A DNA stretch of 15,138 nt, taken from positions 1 to 15,138 of the forward strand of contig DATMBG010000001.1 in the NCBI GenBank assembly GCA_035559535.1. The letters run 5' to 3'. The stretch is from Candidatus Limnocylindrales bacterium (GTDB lineage: Bacteria > Moduliflexota > Moduliflexia > Moduliflexales > JAUQPW01). The position numbers and the translations under genes were made by a program. This document shows positions 6,755 to 13,764 of this stretch, piece by piece (the stretch's first letter is position 1; each line of letters opens with the position of its first letter). Below the pieces are notes generated by a model. It searched no databases. It saw only the letters and a list, made by a program, of their open reading frames with translations, and was not told where the DNA came from.

Positions 6755-8164
6755 ATGAAACAAGGGACAAAACAGTGGATCGGAATTATCTGTGCACTTT
6801 GGGTTTATTTTTTGGGAATCTCTTCAGTATTTGGACAGGAAGATCTCCAGATCAGACTACAAGAACTTGAAAAGAGGTTAAAACAATTAGAGGAAAAGGA
6901 AGCCCGTCAAGCTCCGGAGAAGAACGGAGAGATGGCTAAAGAGATTCAAGAATTACGTCGTCAGGTGGATATCCTGGCAACCGAGCTTGAGAAGCTCCGC
7001 AGTGGAGAGGTAGAACTGGAACTCACCGAGGAAAAAACCAAATCCCTGGGTCTGGGTCCATCGGCAGCCTCCATTTATCGAAAAAAACAGGGGGTTTCTC
7101 TGGCCGGTTATGGCGAGCTGCTCTTCCAGGATTTTGCAGATGAGGATGAAAGTGGAAACGAGGTTAATAGAGAGCCACGATTAGACTTCTTGAGAGCTAT
7201 TCTATATACCGGCTATCGTTTCAGTGACCGATTTGTATTCAATTCGGAGATTGAAGTTGAGCATGCCACGACCGGAGAGGGGGACGAAGAGAAAGGGGAG
7301 GTCTCATTGGAATTTGCCTATGTGGAATATGCAGCCAGTGATTACCTTAGCTTACGAGGGGGGTTAGTCCTTCTTCCGGTAGGCTTAATTAATGAGTTTC
7401 ATGAACCAAACGTGTTCTTAGGGGCTCGTAGACCTGAGACGGAAACCCGGATTATCCCCACAACCTGGCGAGAGAACGGAGTTGGAATCGTAGGCTCGGC
7501 AGGGATGTTCAGTTATCGGGCTTACCTCATCAATGGATTGAATGCCAGTGGTTTTAGCTCCAGTGGGCTGAGGGAAGGACGTCAAGGGGGCTCAGAGGCT
7601 TTGGCCAAAGATCTGGCCTTCGTGGGACGCCTGGATATTACCCCGACACCGGGTTTATTCTTCGGAGGCTCTCTTTATCGAGGTAGATCGGGTCAGGATC
7701 AATTCACAGTAAACGGAAAGGATCTGGATGTGACTACAACCCTCGGAGAGGTTCATGTTCAACTCCAGATGCGAGGCCTGGATTTCCGAGGTCTATATGC
7801 CCGGGCCCTTATAGATGAGGTGGCGGAGCTCAACGAAGCCTTGGGACTGACAGGAAATGAATCCATCGGTGAAACCCTTCAGGGTGGCTACCTACAAGTC
7901 GGTTATAACCTGCTACAACTAACCCGTTATAAAGACGGAACCAGAGGCTTTACTCCGTATTTTCGATTTGAGAAGCTCAATACCCAGGATGAAGTACCTG
8001 CCGGATTTGAAAGGGATCCCAGTAAAGATCAGACCTTTTATACCTTGGGAGTCGAGTTTCGACCTATTTACAATATTGTAATTAAAACGGATTATCAATG
8101 GATCCGGAATGAAGCGGAAAGTGGAATCGACCAGTTTAATATCGCCTTGGGATATAGTTTTTAA
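6755..8164 (+). CDS. Outer-membrane porin with N-terminal coiled coil
   Basis: A 469-residue outer-membrane beta-barrel protein. Residues 1-27 are a signal peptide ending in SVFG. Residues 28-85 form a charged heptad-type coiled coil (LQELEKRLKQLEEKE and onward), a common periplasmic trimerisation segment. From about 115 to the end the sequence alternates polar and hydrophobic strands with many aromatics, and it finishes with GYSF. A C-terminal Phe is the usual barrel assembly signal. It resembles phosphate-selective (OprP-type) porins in layout, but substrate selectivity cannot be read from it. An AAGGAG ribosome site (6741-6746) lies 8 bases before the ATG. It sits between two multicopper oxidase genes, suggesting passage of a metal ion or chelate, or of an oxidase substrate. 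Confidence 0.82.
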   Translation: MKQGTKQWIGIICALWVYFLGISSVFGQEDLQIRLQELEKRLKQLEEKEARQAPEKNGEMAKEIQELRRQVDILATELEKLRSGEVELELTEEKTKSLGLGPSAASIYRKKQGVSLAGYGELLFQDFADEDESGNEVNREPRLDFLRAILYTGYRFSDRFVFNSEIEVEHATTGEGDEEKGEVSLEFAYVEYAASDYLSLRGGLVLLPVGLINEFHEPNVFLGARRPETETRIIPTTWRENGVGIVGSAGMFSYRAYLINGLNASGFSSSGLREGRQGGSEALAKDLAFVGRLDITPTPGLFFGGSLYRGRSGQDQFTVNGKDLDVTTTLGEVHVQLQMRGLDFRGLYARALIDEVAELNEALGLTGNESIGETLQGGYLQVGYNLLQLTRYKDGTRGFTPYFRFEKLNTQDEVPAGFERDPSKDQTFYTLGVEFRPIYNIVIKTDYQWIRNEAESGIDQFNIALGYSF

Positions 8165-8224
8165 TATCCTTTACTATTAACTCGAAAAAAGAGCCATCTA
8201 CGCGGAAACCACAAGGAGGGAACC

Positions 8225-9307
8225 ATGAAAAAATACGGGATACTTTTAGGGGTTATGATCCTGTTGGAAGTCCTGTTCTTAGCCGTTTCAGCCCCAGCCG
8301 TAGAGCGTCACTATTGGATTGCAGCCGATGAAGTGATGTGGGACTACGCCCCATCCTTCCCCGTAAACCTGATGACAGGAGAGGAATTTGATCAAGAGCA
8401 GCGAACCTTTGTGGAAAAAGGTATTGGTCGGATCTACCTTAAGGCAGTGTATCGGGAGTATCTACCCGGTTTTGCAGCCTTAAAACCCCGTAGTCCTGAA
8501 GAAGCCCACTTAGGCATCCTTGGGCCGATCATCCGGGCCGAGGTGGGAGATACCGTTAAAGTCCACTTTCGTAACAATACCCGTTTCCCCCTCAGTATTC
8601 ACCCCCACGGGGTGTTCTACGATAAAAATTCTGAGGGTTCTCCCTATGCCGATGGAACCATCCTCAAAGCCGATGACGCAGTTCCTCCATTTGGGGGAAC
8701 CCACACCTATATATGGAGAATTCTACCACGTGCAGGTCCTGGTCCTATGGACCCAAGTTCCATCGTTTGGGTTTATCACGGCCACACCCATGAAACTGCA
8801 GATAGTAATAGTGGACTAATCGGCCCTATCATCATCACCCGGAAAGGAAGTGCTAAAATCGATGGAAGTCCCATCGATGTAGACCGGGAATTCGTTTCCC
8901 TATTTACTATCTTTGATGAGAACGAGAGCCTCTACCTGGAAGAAAATATTGCCAGGTGTACTAAAGGTCCCTGTAACCGGGATGACGAAGACTTTAAAGA
9001 AAGTAATCTTAAGCACAGTATTAACGGCCTTCTATGGGGCAACAATACCGGCTACGTAATGCGAATGGGAGAGCATGTACGCTGGTACCTCATTGCCATG
9101 GGAACCGAAGTAGATATACATACACCCCACTGGCATGGAGTAACCGTTCTCCATCAGGGGAGTCGTCTGGACGTTATAGAATTGTTCCCAGCTACCACTA
9201 AAACGGTAGACTTAATCCCAGATGATCCGGGAAACTGGATGTTTCATTGCCATGTTAATGATCATATCAAGGCGGGGATGATGACCCTTTTTACTATCTT
9301 ACCATAA
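8225..9307 (+). CDS. Ceruloplasmin/hephaestin-like two-domain multicopper oxidase
   Basis: A 360-residue exported oxidase with a signal peptide (about 1-25, ending APA). The mature chain follows the ceruloplasmin unit closely: RHYWIAADEVMWDYAP near the start, then IGRIYLKAVYREY, LGILGPIIRAEVGDTVKVHF, DREFVSLFTIFDEN, INGLLWGN and LFPATT. Copper ligands are complete: HPHG (His126, His128), YHGH (His185, His187), HTPHWHG (His299, His302, His304) and HCHVNDHIKAGM (His341, Cys342, His343, His347, Met352). The only type 1 site is in domain 2. Animal ceruloplasmin has six such domains, so this is the two-domain prokaryotic counterpart. Ferroxidase activity is the natural inference. Manganese, copper or organic substrates cannot be excluded. 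An AAGGAGG ribosome site precedes the start, 60 bases after the porin. Confidence 0.88.
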   Translation: MKKYGILLGVMILLEVLFLAVSAPAVERHYWIAADEVMWDYAPSFPVNLMTGEEFDQEQRTFVEKGIGRIYLKAVYREYLPGFAALKPRSPEEAHLGILGPIIRAEVGDTVKVHFRNNTRFPLSIHPHGVFYDKNSEGSPYADGTILKADDAVPPFGGTHTYIWRILPRAGPGPMDPSSIVWVYHGHTHETADSNSGLIGPIIITRKGSAKIDGSPIDVDREFVSLFTIFDENESLYLEENIARCTKGPCNRDDEDFKESNLKHSINGLLWGNNTGYVMRMGEHVRWYLIAMGTEVDIHTPHWHGVTVLHQGSRLDVIELFPATTKTVDLIPDDPGNWMFHCHVNDHIKAGMMTLFTILP

Positions 9308-9352
9308 ACCGGGATCTCCCCGCCTGGTTGACGAAAAACACGTAAAATTTCC

Positions 9353-9382
9353 TTGACAAGATCTTAACCCTTTAAGTATCTT
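9353..9382 (+). promoter_or_regulatory. Probable promoter of bfd
   Basis: A perfect TTGACA (9353-9358) is followed after 18 bases by TATCTT (9377-9382, 4 of 6 matches to TATAAT). The Fur-box-like site begins 14 bases further on, which would place it over the transcription start. This arrangement fits iron-repressed transcription of bfd. Confidence 0.42.
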
Positions 9383-9395
9383 ACCTCATAAAGAT

Positions 9396-9414
9396 GAGAT
9401 TAATTATCAATATC
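9396..9414 (+). promoter_or_regulatory. Fur-box-like operator upstream of bfd
   Basis: GAGATTAATTATCAATATC matches the Fur consensus at 15 of 19 positions, best in the right half (TTATCAATATC). It lies just downstream of the TTGACA promoter candidate and 58 bases before the bfd start codon. Fur repression of bfd is known in enterobacteria and pseudomonads, so this site is expected biology. Confidence 0.55.
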
Positions 9415-9472
9415 ACTTCATCCTATCCCAAATTCTTCGACCCATAACTTTATCTGGAGGAGAAAGAAAAGT

Positions 9473-9694
9473 ATGTTTGTTTGCTTATGCAAGGGGATTA
9501 CAGAATCACGCGTACGAGAGTTTGGTCGATCTGGAATCGTAACTCCAGACGAAATTGCTTCTGCACTGGGTATTGATGACGAGAGTTGCTGTGGACGATG
9601 TATGCGGAATATAGAATCCTTTGTAAGTCTTGCCATCAGTGCGTGGAATATGGCCGTTACCTGCCCGACTCAAGATCCTGATTGCCTGAAATAG
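9473..9694 (+). CDS. bfd: Bacterioferritin-associated ferredoxin Bfd
   Basis: A 73-residue [2Fe-2S] protein that donates electrons to bacterioferritin so that stored Fe(III) can be released as Fe(II). The start MFVCLCKGIT gives cluster ligands Cys4 and Cys6, and CCGRC gives Cys40 and Cys43. Cys39 is an extra cysteine next to the cluster. Two more cysteines (Cys64, Cys71) lie in a C-terminal tail. Length is close to that of E. coli Bfd (64), slightly extended. GGAGG (9456-9460) lies 12 bases before the ATG. The bacterioferritin gene follows after 111 bases and probably has its own promoter as well. Confidence 0.9.
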   Translation: MFVCLCKGITESRVREFGRSGIVTPDEIASALGIDDESCCGRCMRNIESFVSLAISAWNMAVTCPTQDPDCLK

Positions 9695-9720
9695 TAGCTT
9701 TTTCTCCCGGATGAAACTAC

Positions 9721-9750
9721 TTGACAGAAGTTGCTGACCAGGCCTAAAGT
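9721..9750 (+). promoter_or_regulatory. Possible promoter of bfr
   Basis: TTGACA (9721-9726) and TAAAGT (9745-9750, 4 of 6 matches) are separated by 18 bases in the bfd-bfr gap, about 55 bases before the bfr start. No Fur-like site is seen here, which would let storage protein be made under conditions different from bfd. Confidence 0.35.
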
Positions 9751-9805
9751 TAGGAACACAAGGAAACAAAGGCATTTTATTTCCCATTAAGGATAGGAGG
9801 CTACT

Positions 9806-10276
9806 ATGAAGGCAAAAGAGGGAGTCATTAACTTTCTAAATAATGCCTTAACCAATGAATTGACGGCGATCAATCAATACTTTATCCATGCACAGATGTG
9901 TAAACACTGGGGATATGAACGGCTTTATCATAAACATCGTGAGGAAGCTATTGAAGAAATGAAACATGCAGAAGAACTCATCGACCATATTCTTTATCTC
10001 GAAGGTGTTCCCAATATGCAACGACTGGGCACCGTCAGTGTGGGTGAAACGGTTCTAGAACAACTCAACTTGGATTTAAAACTCGAACAAGATTCGGTTA
10101 CCTTACTGAATACCGCCATTGCCCATTGTGCCAGTGTAAGTGATAACACAACCCGATATAAACTCGAGAAAATCCTGAGAAGCAGTGAAGAGCACATCGA
10201 TTGGATTGAAACTCAGCTCGCGACCATCCAGCAGATTGGGTTGGAGAATTATCTCACAGAACAGATTAAGAAATAG
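9806..10276 (+). CDS. bfr: Bacterioferritin with altered ferroxidase ligand
   Basis: A 156-residue four-helix iron-storage subunit, expected to assemble as a 24-mer. The heme-bridging methionine Met52 is present in EEMKHAEE. Ferroxidase-centre ligands Glu18, Glu51, His54, Glu94 and His130 are all conserved, as is Tyr25. The ligand equivalent to Glu127 of E. coli bacterioferritin is Ser: the segment reads ILRSSEEHIDWIE, so EEEH becomes SEEH. Helix ends and the C-terminal IGLENYL match the family, so the alignment is secure without gaps. A neighbouring Glu128 could shift to compensate. AGGAGG (9795-9800) is an excellent ribosome site. The gene sits between bfd and the FMN-binding protein gene. 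Confidence 0.93.
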   Translation: MKAKEGVINFLNNALTNELTAINQYFIHAQMCKHWGYERLYHKHREEAIEEMKHAEELIDHILYLEGVPNMQRLGTVSVGETVLEQLNLDLKLEQDSVTLLNTAIAHCASVSDNTTRYKLEKILRSSEEHIDWIETQLATIQQIGLENYLTEQIKK

Positions 10277-10329
10277 AATTTCCAGATTGAAGGAGATAAG
10301 GGGAAAGGGAAGCTGAAACAAAACCAACC

Positions 10330-10917
10330 ATGCTTAAAACCTATGTGGCCCCAACTTCTCGGCTAAACCGGCCATTTTTCCGAAATCTAAGGGGGATACT
10401 CCTCCTGGTCTTTATGGGAGTAAGTCCTTCTTCAGTGGCCGGAGAGCTGATCAGCCGGGAAGAGGCCCTGGCTTTGGTTTTTCCGGGTGCCGAGTTTAAA
10501 GCTGAAAGGATTTTTCTCACAGAACAACAAAGAAAAGAAGCAGCTAATCTGGCCGGTACAGAGGTACCGAACGCCTTAATTGCCCGTTATCTGGCCCTTA
10601 AAGAAGGTAACCTAATCGGTTATGCCTATGTGGATACCCACACCGTAAGAACGAAGAAAGAGAGCTTGCTCATTTCCCTGGATGAAAAAGGGAGGGTCAA
10701 GCGGGTGGAAGTCATTGTCTTTATGGAACCCCGGGAGTATCAGGCTCCTCCAGAATGGTACAGGCAATATCAGGGTAAATCCTTGGATGAAGAATTAAAC
10801 CTGCAGCGGGCCATTCATCCTCTGGCCGGGGCTACACTCACCTCCATCGCAGCCAATCAAGCTGTACGGCGAGTGCTTGCCATCCATCAGGTTCTCCAAG
10901 GGGATATTCATCCATGA
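10330..10917 (+). CDS. Exported FMN-binding domain protein (NqrC/RnfG-like domain)
   Basis: A 195-residue protein with a basic N-terminus, a hydrophobic stretch (about 22-33) and a likely cleavage after SVA (37). The rest is an FMN-binding domain (PF04205 type), as in NqrC and RnfG. The flavinylation-type motif GATLTS lies at 167-172. By analogy with NqrC, Thr169 is the candidate for covalent FMN attachment; the preceding residue is Ala rather than the more usual Ser. The protein should act on the outer face of the cytoplasmic membrane as an electron carrier. It overlaps the next gene by ATGA, indicating translational coupling, and an ApbE flavin transferase is encoded nearby, which supports flavinylation. 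No clear ribosome site precedes the ATG. Confidence 0.82.
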   Translation: MLKTYVAPTSRLNRPFFRNLRGILLLVFMGVSPSSVAGELISREEALALVFPGAEFKAERIFLTEQQRKEAANLAGTEVPNALIARYLALKEGNLIGYAYVDTHTVRTKKESLLISLDEKGRVKRVEVIVFMEPREYQAPPEWYRQYQGKSLDEELNLQRAIHPLAGATLTSIAANQAVRRVLAIHQVLQGDIHP

Positions 10918-11387
10918 ATCGCTGGGAAACCCGGTTACTCCATGTACTGACCGGAGTGGTGACTATAACGGGAATTGTTTATTTCTGGATGAAGTATCTC
11001 ATGGAGACCGAGGATCCCTTTCAGGTGATTAACCATCCCTGGCAGCCTTTCATGTTAAAGAGCCATATTTTGGTAGCTCCCGCATTGATCTTTGCGGTGG
11101 GACTGATTACCAAATCTCATATTTTGAGGAAATTAAATACCACCCGGGTGAACCGGTTCTCTGGAGGGTTGGCCCTTTTTTCTTTCCCCTGTATGGTGAT
11201 CTCGGGTTATTTATTGCAGGTAGTTACCGATGAAATCGGTTCTCGAATTGTTTTGGTCCTGCACCTGGGAACCGGCGTCCTTTTTGCCGGTGCTTATCTG
11301 ATCCATCAGATGATAACTTTCCGCTCATGGATGAAGCGCATAAAGCAACGCAGAGTACGTCGTTTGGTCATTCAAGGGAAAGAATAG
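10914..11387 (+). CDS. Four-helix membrane protein, probable b-type cytochrome (DUF4405-like)
   Basis: A 157-residue integral membrane protein with four predicted helices at about 8-28, 48-66, 84-104 and 112-132. It ends in a very basic cytoplasmic tail (KRIKQRRVRR). Histidines lie in or at the ends of the helices: His10 (helix 1), His51 (helix 2), His117 and His131 (helix 4). His41 and His69 are in loops. This pattern fits a cytochrome b561/DUF4405-type di-heme protein, although heme binding is inferred. The start overlaps the FMN-binding gene stop (ATGA). A natural role is to carry electrons across the membrane to the covalently bound FMN of the upstream protein. Confidence 0.68.
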   Translation: MNRWETRLLHVLTGVVTITGIVYFWMKYLMETEDPFQVINHPWQPFMLKSHILVAPALIFAVGLITKSHILRKLNTTRVNRFSGGLALFSFPCMVISGYLLQVVTDEIGSRIVLVLHLGTGVLFAGAYLIHQMITFRSWMKRIKQRRVRRLVIQGKE

Positions 11388-11388
11388 G

Positions 11389-11403
11389 GATCCCTGGGGG
11401 ATC
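11389..11403 (+). terminator. Possible weak terminator hairpin after the membrane protein
   Basis: GATCCC (11389-11394) and GGGATC (11398-11403) form a perfect 6-base stem around TGG, two bases after the stop codon. A run of six T (11418-11423) follows only after 14 further bases. The spacing is poor for a rho-independent terminator, so the site may only slow or process the transcript. Confidence 0.25.
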
Positions 11404-11594
11404 TGTTGCGTAGTATCTTTTTTACCAAATTGATCCTTTTCCTGGCATCTCCGAGGAATAAACTTTTTGAGAGTCACAGATAGGATGAGCGGTTAAATTG
11501 CCTTATACGAAGGGTGATTTCTAAATCTATTTCAACTCCCGAATAATTGCAAAAAGCTATTCCAGAACCCCCTGGAGTAAAATCTTACCCGATC

Positions 11595-12635
11595 ATGAAA
11601 AAAGCTATTATTTTTTTAGTCCTTGGTCTGTTTCTGGTTTCTCCGATTATAGGATCAACTTTTTTAGTTGATCCTGACTGGGTGGAAGTCACACGGCAGG
11701 TTTATCTGATGGGAACCCTTTGCACACTTACCACCTATTCCCCCCACCGACAAAGTGGACTCCAGCAACTAGAGGTTTTTCTGGATATCCTTGAAAAAAC
11801 CGAACAAGAATTAAGCACCTGGCGCCCGGATAGCACTTTAAGTCGTTTAAATCGACAGCCTTTGCAGGTTCCCTTTGTAGTCGATAAATCCCTATGCCGC
11901 CTCTTTACGGAGCTTGTGTTTTGGCAACAGGCTACCGGATCTACCTTTGATCCGGCTATTGGGCCGCTTCTGGAAGCATGGGGAGTTCACAAAGGAGGAC
12001 AATGGCCTCGACCAGAGGTTTTGGAAGCGGCACGGGAGCGGTCCGGAATGGGTTATCTCAGGTTTGATCCCTCCCTATGTCAGATTACCCGAGAACGGGA
12101 GGTAACCCTCGATACCGGTGCTTTCGGTAAGGGTGAAGCCCTGGATCGGGTCTTCCGTTATACCCTGGCCCATGGCTCTACTCCCTGGTTGATTGATTTA
12201 GGAGGACAGGTAATGGTGTACGGTCAGCCGCCGAGAGCTACTTCCTGGAAAGTGGACCTTGCCCATCCCCAACAGCGAGATCAACCCCTATTAACCCTGA
12301 ATATGACCTCTGGCTCCTTGTCCACCAGTGCCGGGTCAGAGAGAGACTCCTACGTAAACGGACGACGCATCGGGCATATTCTGGATCCTCGCACAGGTCG
12401 TCCCGCCGATTTCACAGGTTCCGTAACCGTGTGGCACGAACAGGCTCTGGTCGCCGATATCCTTTCCACAGCTCTTTACGTCATGGGACCTAAAGAAGGA
12501 CTCCCCTGGGCTGAGGCCAGGAATTTAGCCGTCTGTTTTTTTACGATCCAAAATGGAAAAGTTGAGATTCAGGCCAGTCAGGCTTTTAAACAGCGTTTTC
12601 AACTAAATAAGATTAATCTACATTTTATAAAGTAG
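11595..12635 (+). CDS. apbE: FAD:protein FMN transferase ApbE
   Basis: I choose ATG 11595 (346 residues) because a signal-type hydrophobic segment follows directly (MKKAIIFLVLGLFLVSP). The reading frame extends to a TTG at 11547 that has no ribosome site. ApbE moves FMN from FAD onto Thr/Ser of exported flavoproteins. From this start, family motifs are FDPAIGPLLEAWG (about 119-131), LDTGAFGKGEALD (about 172-184), IDLGGQV (about 200-206), SLSTSAGSERDSYV (about 241-254), HILDPRTGRP (about 260-269) and ADILSTALYVMG near the C-terminus. The protein is probably periplasmic or membrane-tethered. The likely substrate is the FMN-binding protein encoded at 10330-10917. The 207-base gap before it contains no obvious promoter. 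Confidence 0.9.
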   Translation: MKKAIIFLVLGLFLVSPIIGSTFLVDPDWVEVTRQVYLMGTLCTLTTYSPHRQSGLQQLEVFLDILEKTEQELSTWRPDSTLSRLNRQPLQVPFVVDKSLCRLFTELVFWQQATGSTFDPAIGPLLEAWGVHKGGQWPRPEVLEAARERSGMGYLRFDPSLCQITREREVTLDTGAFGKGEALDRVFRYTLAHGSTPWLIDLGGQVMVYGQPPRATSWKVDLAHPQQRDQPLLTLNMTSGSLSTSAGSERDSYVNGRRIGHILDPRTGRPADFTGSVTVWHEQALVADILSTALYVMGPKEGLPWAEARNLAVCFFTIQNGKVEIQASQAFKQRFQLNKINLHFIK

Positions 12636-12791
12636 GAGTGAGTTTGAAATCTGCCCCTATATAAGGACCGCACCCTTATCCTCTGGAGATATAATTTCCT
12701 TCGGCAGACAAGATAAGTAGAAAATCCCCCAAAAGAAAATAAAGCTTTACTTAAATCTGGAAGGTACTTCAAAAACACACCGGCTTAGCTT

Positions 12792-13418
12792 TTAAGGAGG
12801 AGTTGTTTTAAGATAATCCCCCCGTACATAACCAACGACTCCGTTGGGAAGCCGTACTTTATACCAGGTAGCCTTAGGATCCTGATTTTTGGATGCGTTT
12901 TTTTTAGACTCTTCATCTTCCAACAACTGAACTTTTTCACCTTTTAGGAGGGTGGCTACGATTCTAGAATTAGTTCCTCGACCTTCCCGAACATTCAGAT
13001 GTCCTGATCTGATGTTTACATAAGCTTCTCCAATGACCTTTTCATCCCCAGATATCGGTTGCCCGGTTTGACCGGGAGAACTGGGTTGCCCGGGTTGAGA
13101 TTTAGCTACATCTGTAGGACTTGTTCGCCTTAGAAGAGCACTGTTAATATAACCCACCTCGCCGTTGGGAAGTTGAACCTTATACCAGTTATCGGATTTT
13201 TCTAACACCTGGAGCTTTTCTCCTTGATTCACCGTACCAATTACTTTATTGGCTTCCCCTTTACCTGCAAAAACCGTTAACTGACCTGAAGGTGTATCGA
13301 CCCGAATCTCTTCTAAAACTTTTTCTTTATGCCGAAAAAAGAAAAACCAGACAGTAATCCACAAGAAAATAAAAAGGAGCAGGGCAATCACTATAGCAAG
13401 TCCACGTCGTGTTAACAT
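12792..13418 (-). CDS. Membrane-anchored protein with two SH3-like domains
   Basis: A 208-residue protein. One N-terminal transmembrane helix (about 8-29, rich in Ile, Leu and Phe) is followed by two bacterial SH3 (SH3b) domains at about 43-97 and 133-205. They are joined by a Pro/Gly/Gln/Ser linker (105-126). Both domains have the typical endings: NWYKVQLPNGEVGYI in the first and TWYKVRLPNGVVGYV in the second. The second also has the hallmark LNVREGRGTNSRIVATLLKG. Such domains usually bind peptidoglycan or cell-wall peptides outside the membrane. No enzymatic domain is attached, so it may be a scaffold or sensor. It faces apbE tail to tail and is not part of the iron region. Confidence 0.85.
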   Translation of the reverse strand: MLTRRGLAIVIALLLFIFLWITVWFFFFRHKEKVLEEIRVDTPSGQLTVFAGKGEANKVIGTVNQGEKLQVLEKSDNWYKVQLPNGEVGYINSALLRRTSPTDVAKSQPGQPSSPGQTGQPISGDEKVIGEAYVNIRSGHLNVREGRGTNSRIVATLLKGEKVQLLEDEESKKNASKNQDPKATWYKVRLPNGVVGYVRGDYLKTTPP

Positions 13419-13764
13419 AATTCATTCAAGTTCTTTCGACTATCGATATAAGGGAATTTAAAATATCCTTCCCATCTCATTTTCGTAAGTATTATATTGT
13501 AATATGGTTTAAAATGGTATAAGAGATAAGGATATTTTAAACCAATTCTTTTACCCAGTATATACAAGATATAAAATTCTGTCAATAAAAGTTTTATCCT
13601 GAGAAATGAATCTTTTTCCACAAGGAATGATAACTTAATAAGGGTTCTAGAGGATAGACGGGATAGAACCTGGCTTTACAGTAGGTTTGATCCATTAAGC
13701 CTGGAAATATAAAACTTAACTTTTAGTATTTAACTCAAACTACGACAGCGAAAGGGAAGCATGT
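13419..13764. other. AT-rich intergenic region with palindromes
   Basis: This 346-base stretch separates the minus-strand SH3 protein gene from the plus-strand 64-residue gene and should hold both promoters. Its left part is a large palindromic structure (13457-13541). A second hairpin, GGTTCTA (13643-13649) with TAGAACC (13664-13670), lies about 95 bases before the plus-strand gene. A GTG-initiated frame at 13412-13621 is rejected because it lacks a ribosome site and lies over the palindrome. Confidence 0.5.
13457..13541. repeat. AT-rich palindromic element with 14-base perfect arms
   Basis: TTTAAAATATCCTT (13457-13470) and AAGGATATTTTAAA (13528-13541) are perfect inverted repeats. Further pairing exists inside: ATCTC (13474-13478) can pair with GAGAT after a 3-base bulge, and the centre contains ATATT-GT-AATAT. 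The whole 85-base unit could fold into one long hairpin. It has the size and form of a MITE or a recombination/binding site. No coding content is convincing. Confidence 0.55.

Noticed and set aside
9308-9335. AACCGGG...CCTGGTT inverted repeat after the second oxidase as a terminator
   Set aside because: The stem is imperfect (6 of 7) with a 9-base loop and is not followed by a T-run, so a terminator call is not supported.
13412-13621. Minus-strand open frame of 69 codons
   Set aside because: It starts with GTG without a ribosome site, overlaps the SH3 protein start and lies over the AT-rich palindrome. Its Tyr/Leu/Lys-rich content is what AT-rich non-coding DNA gives.
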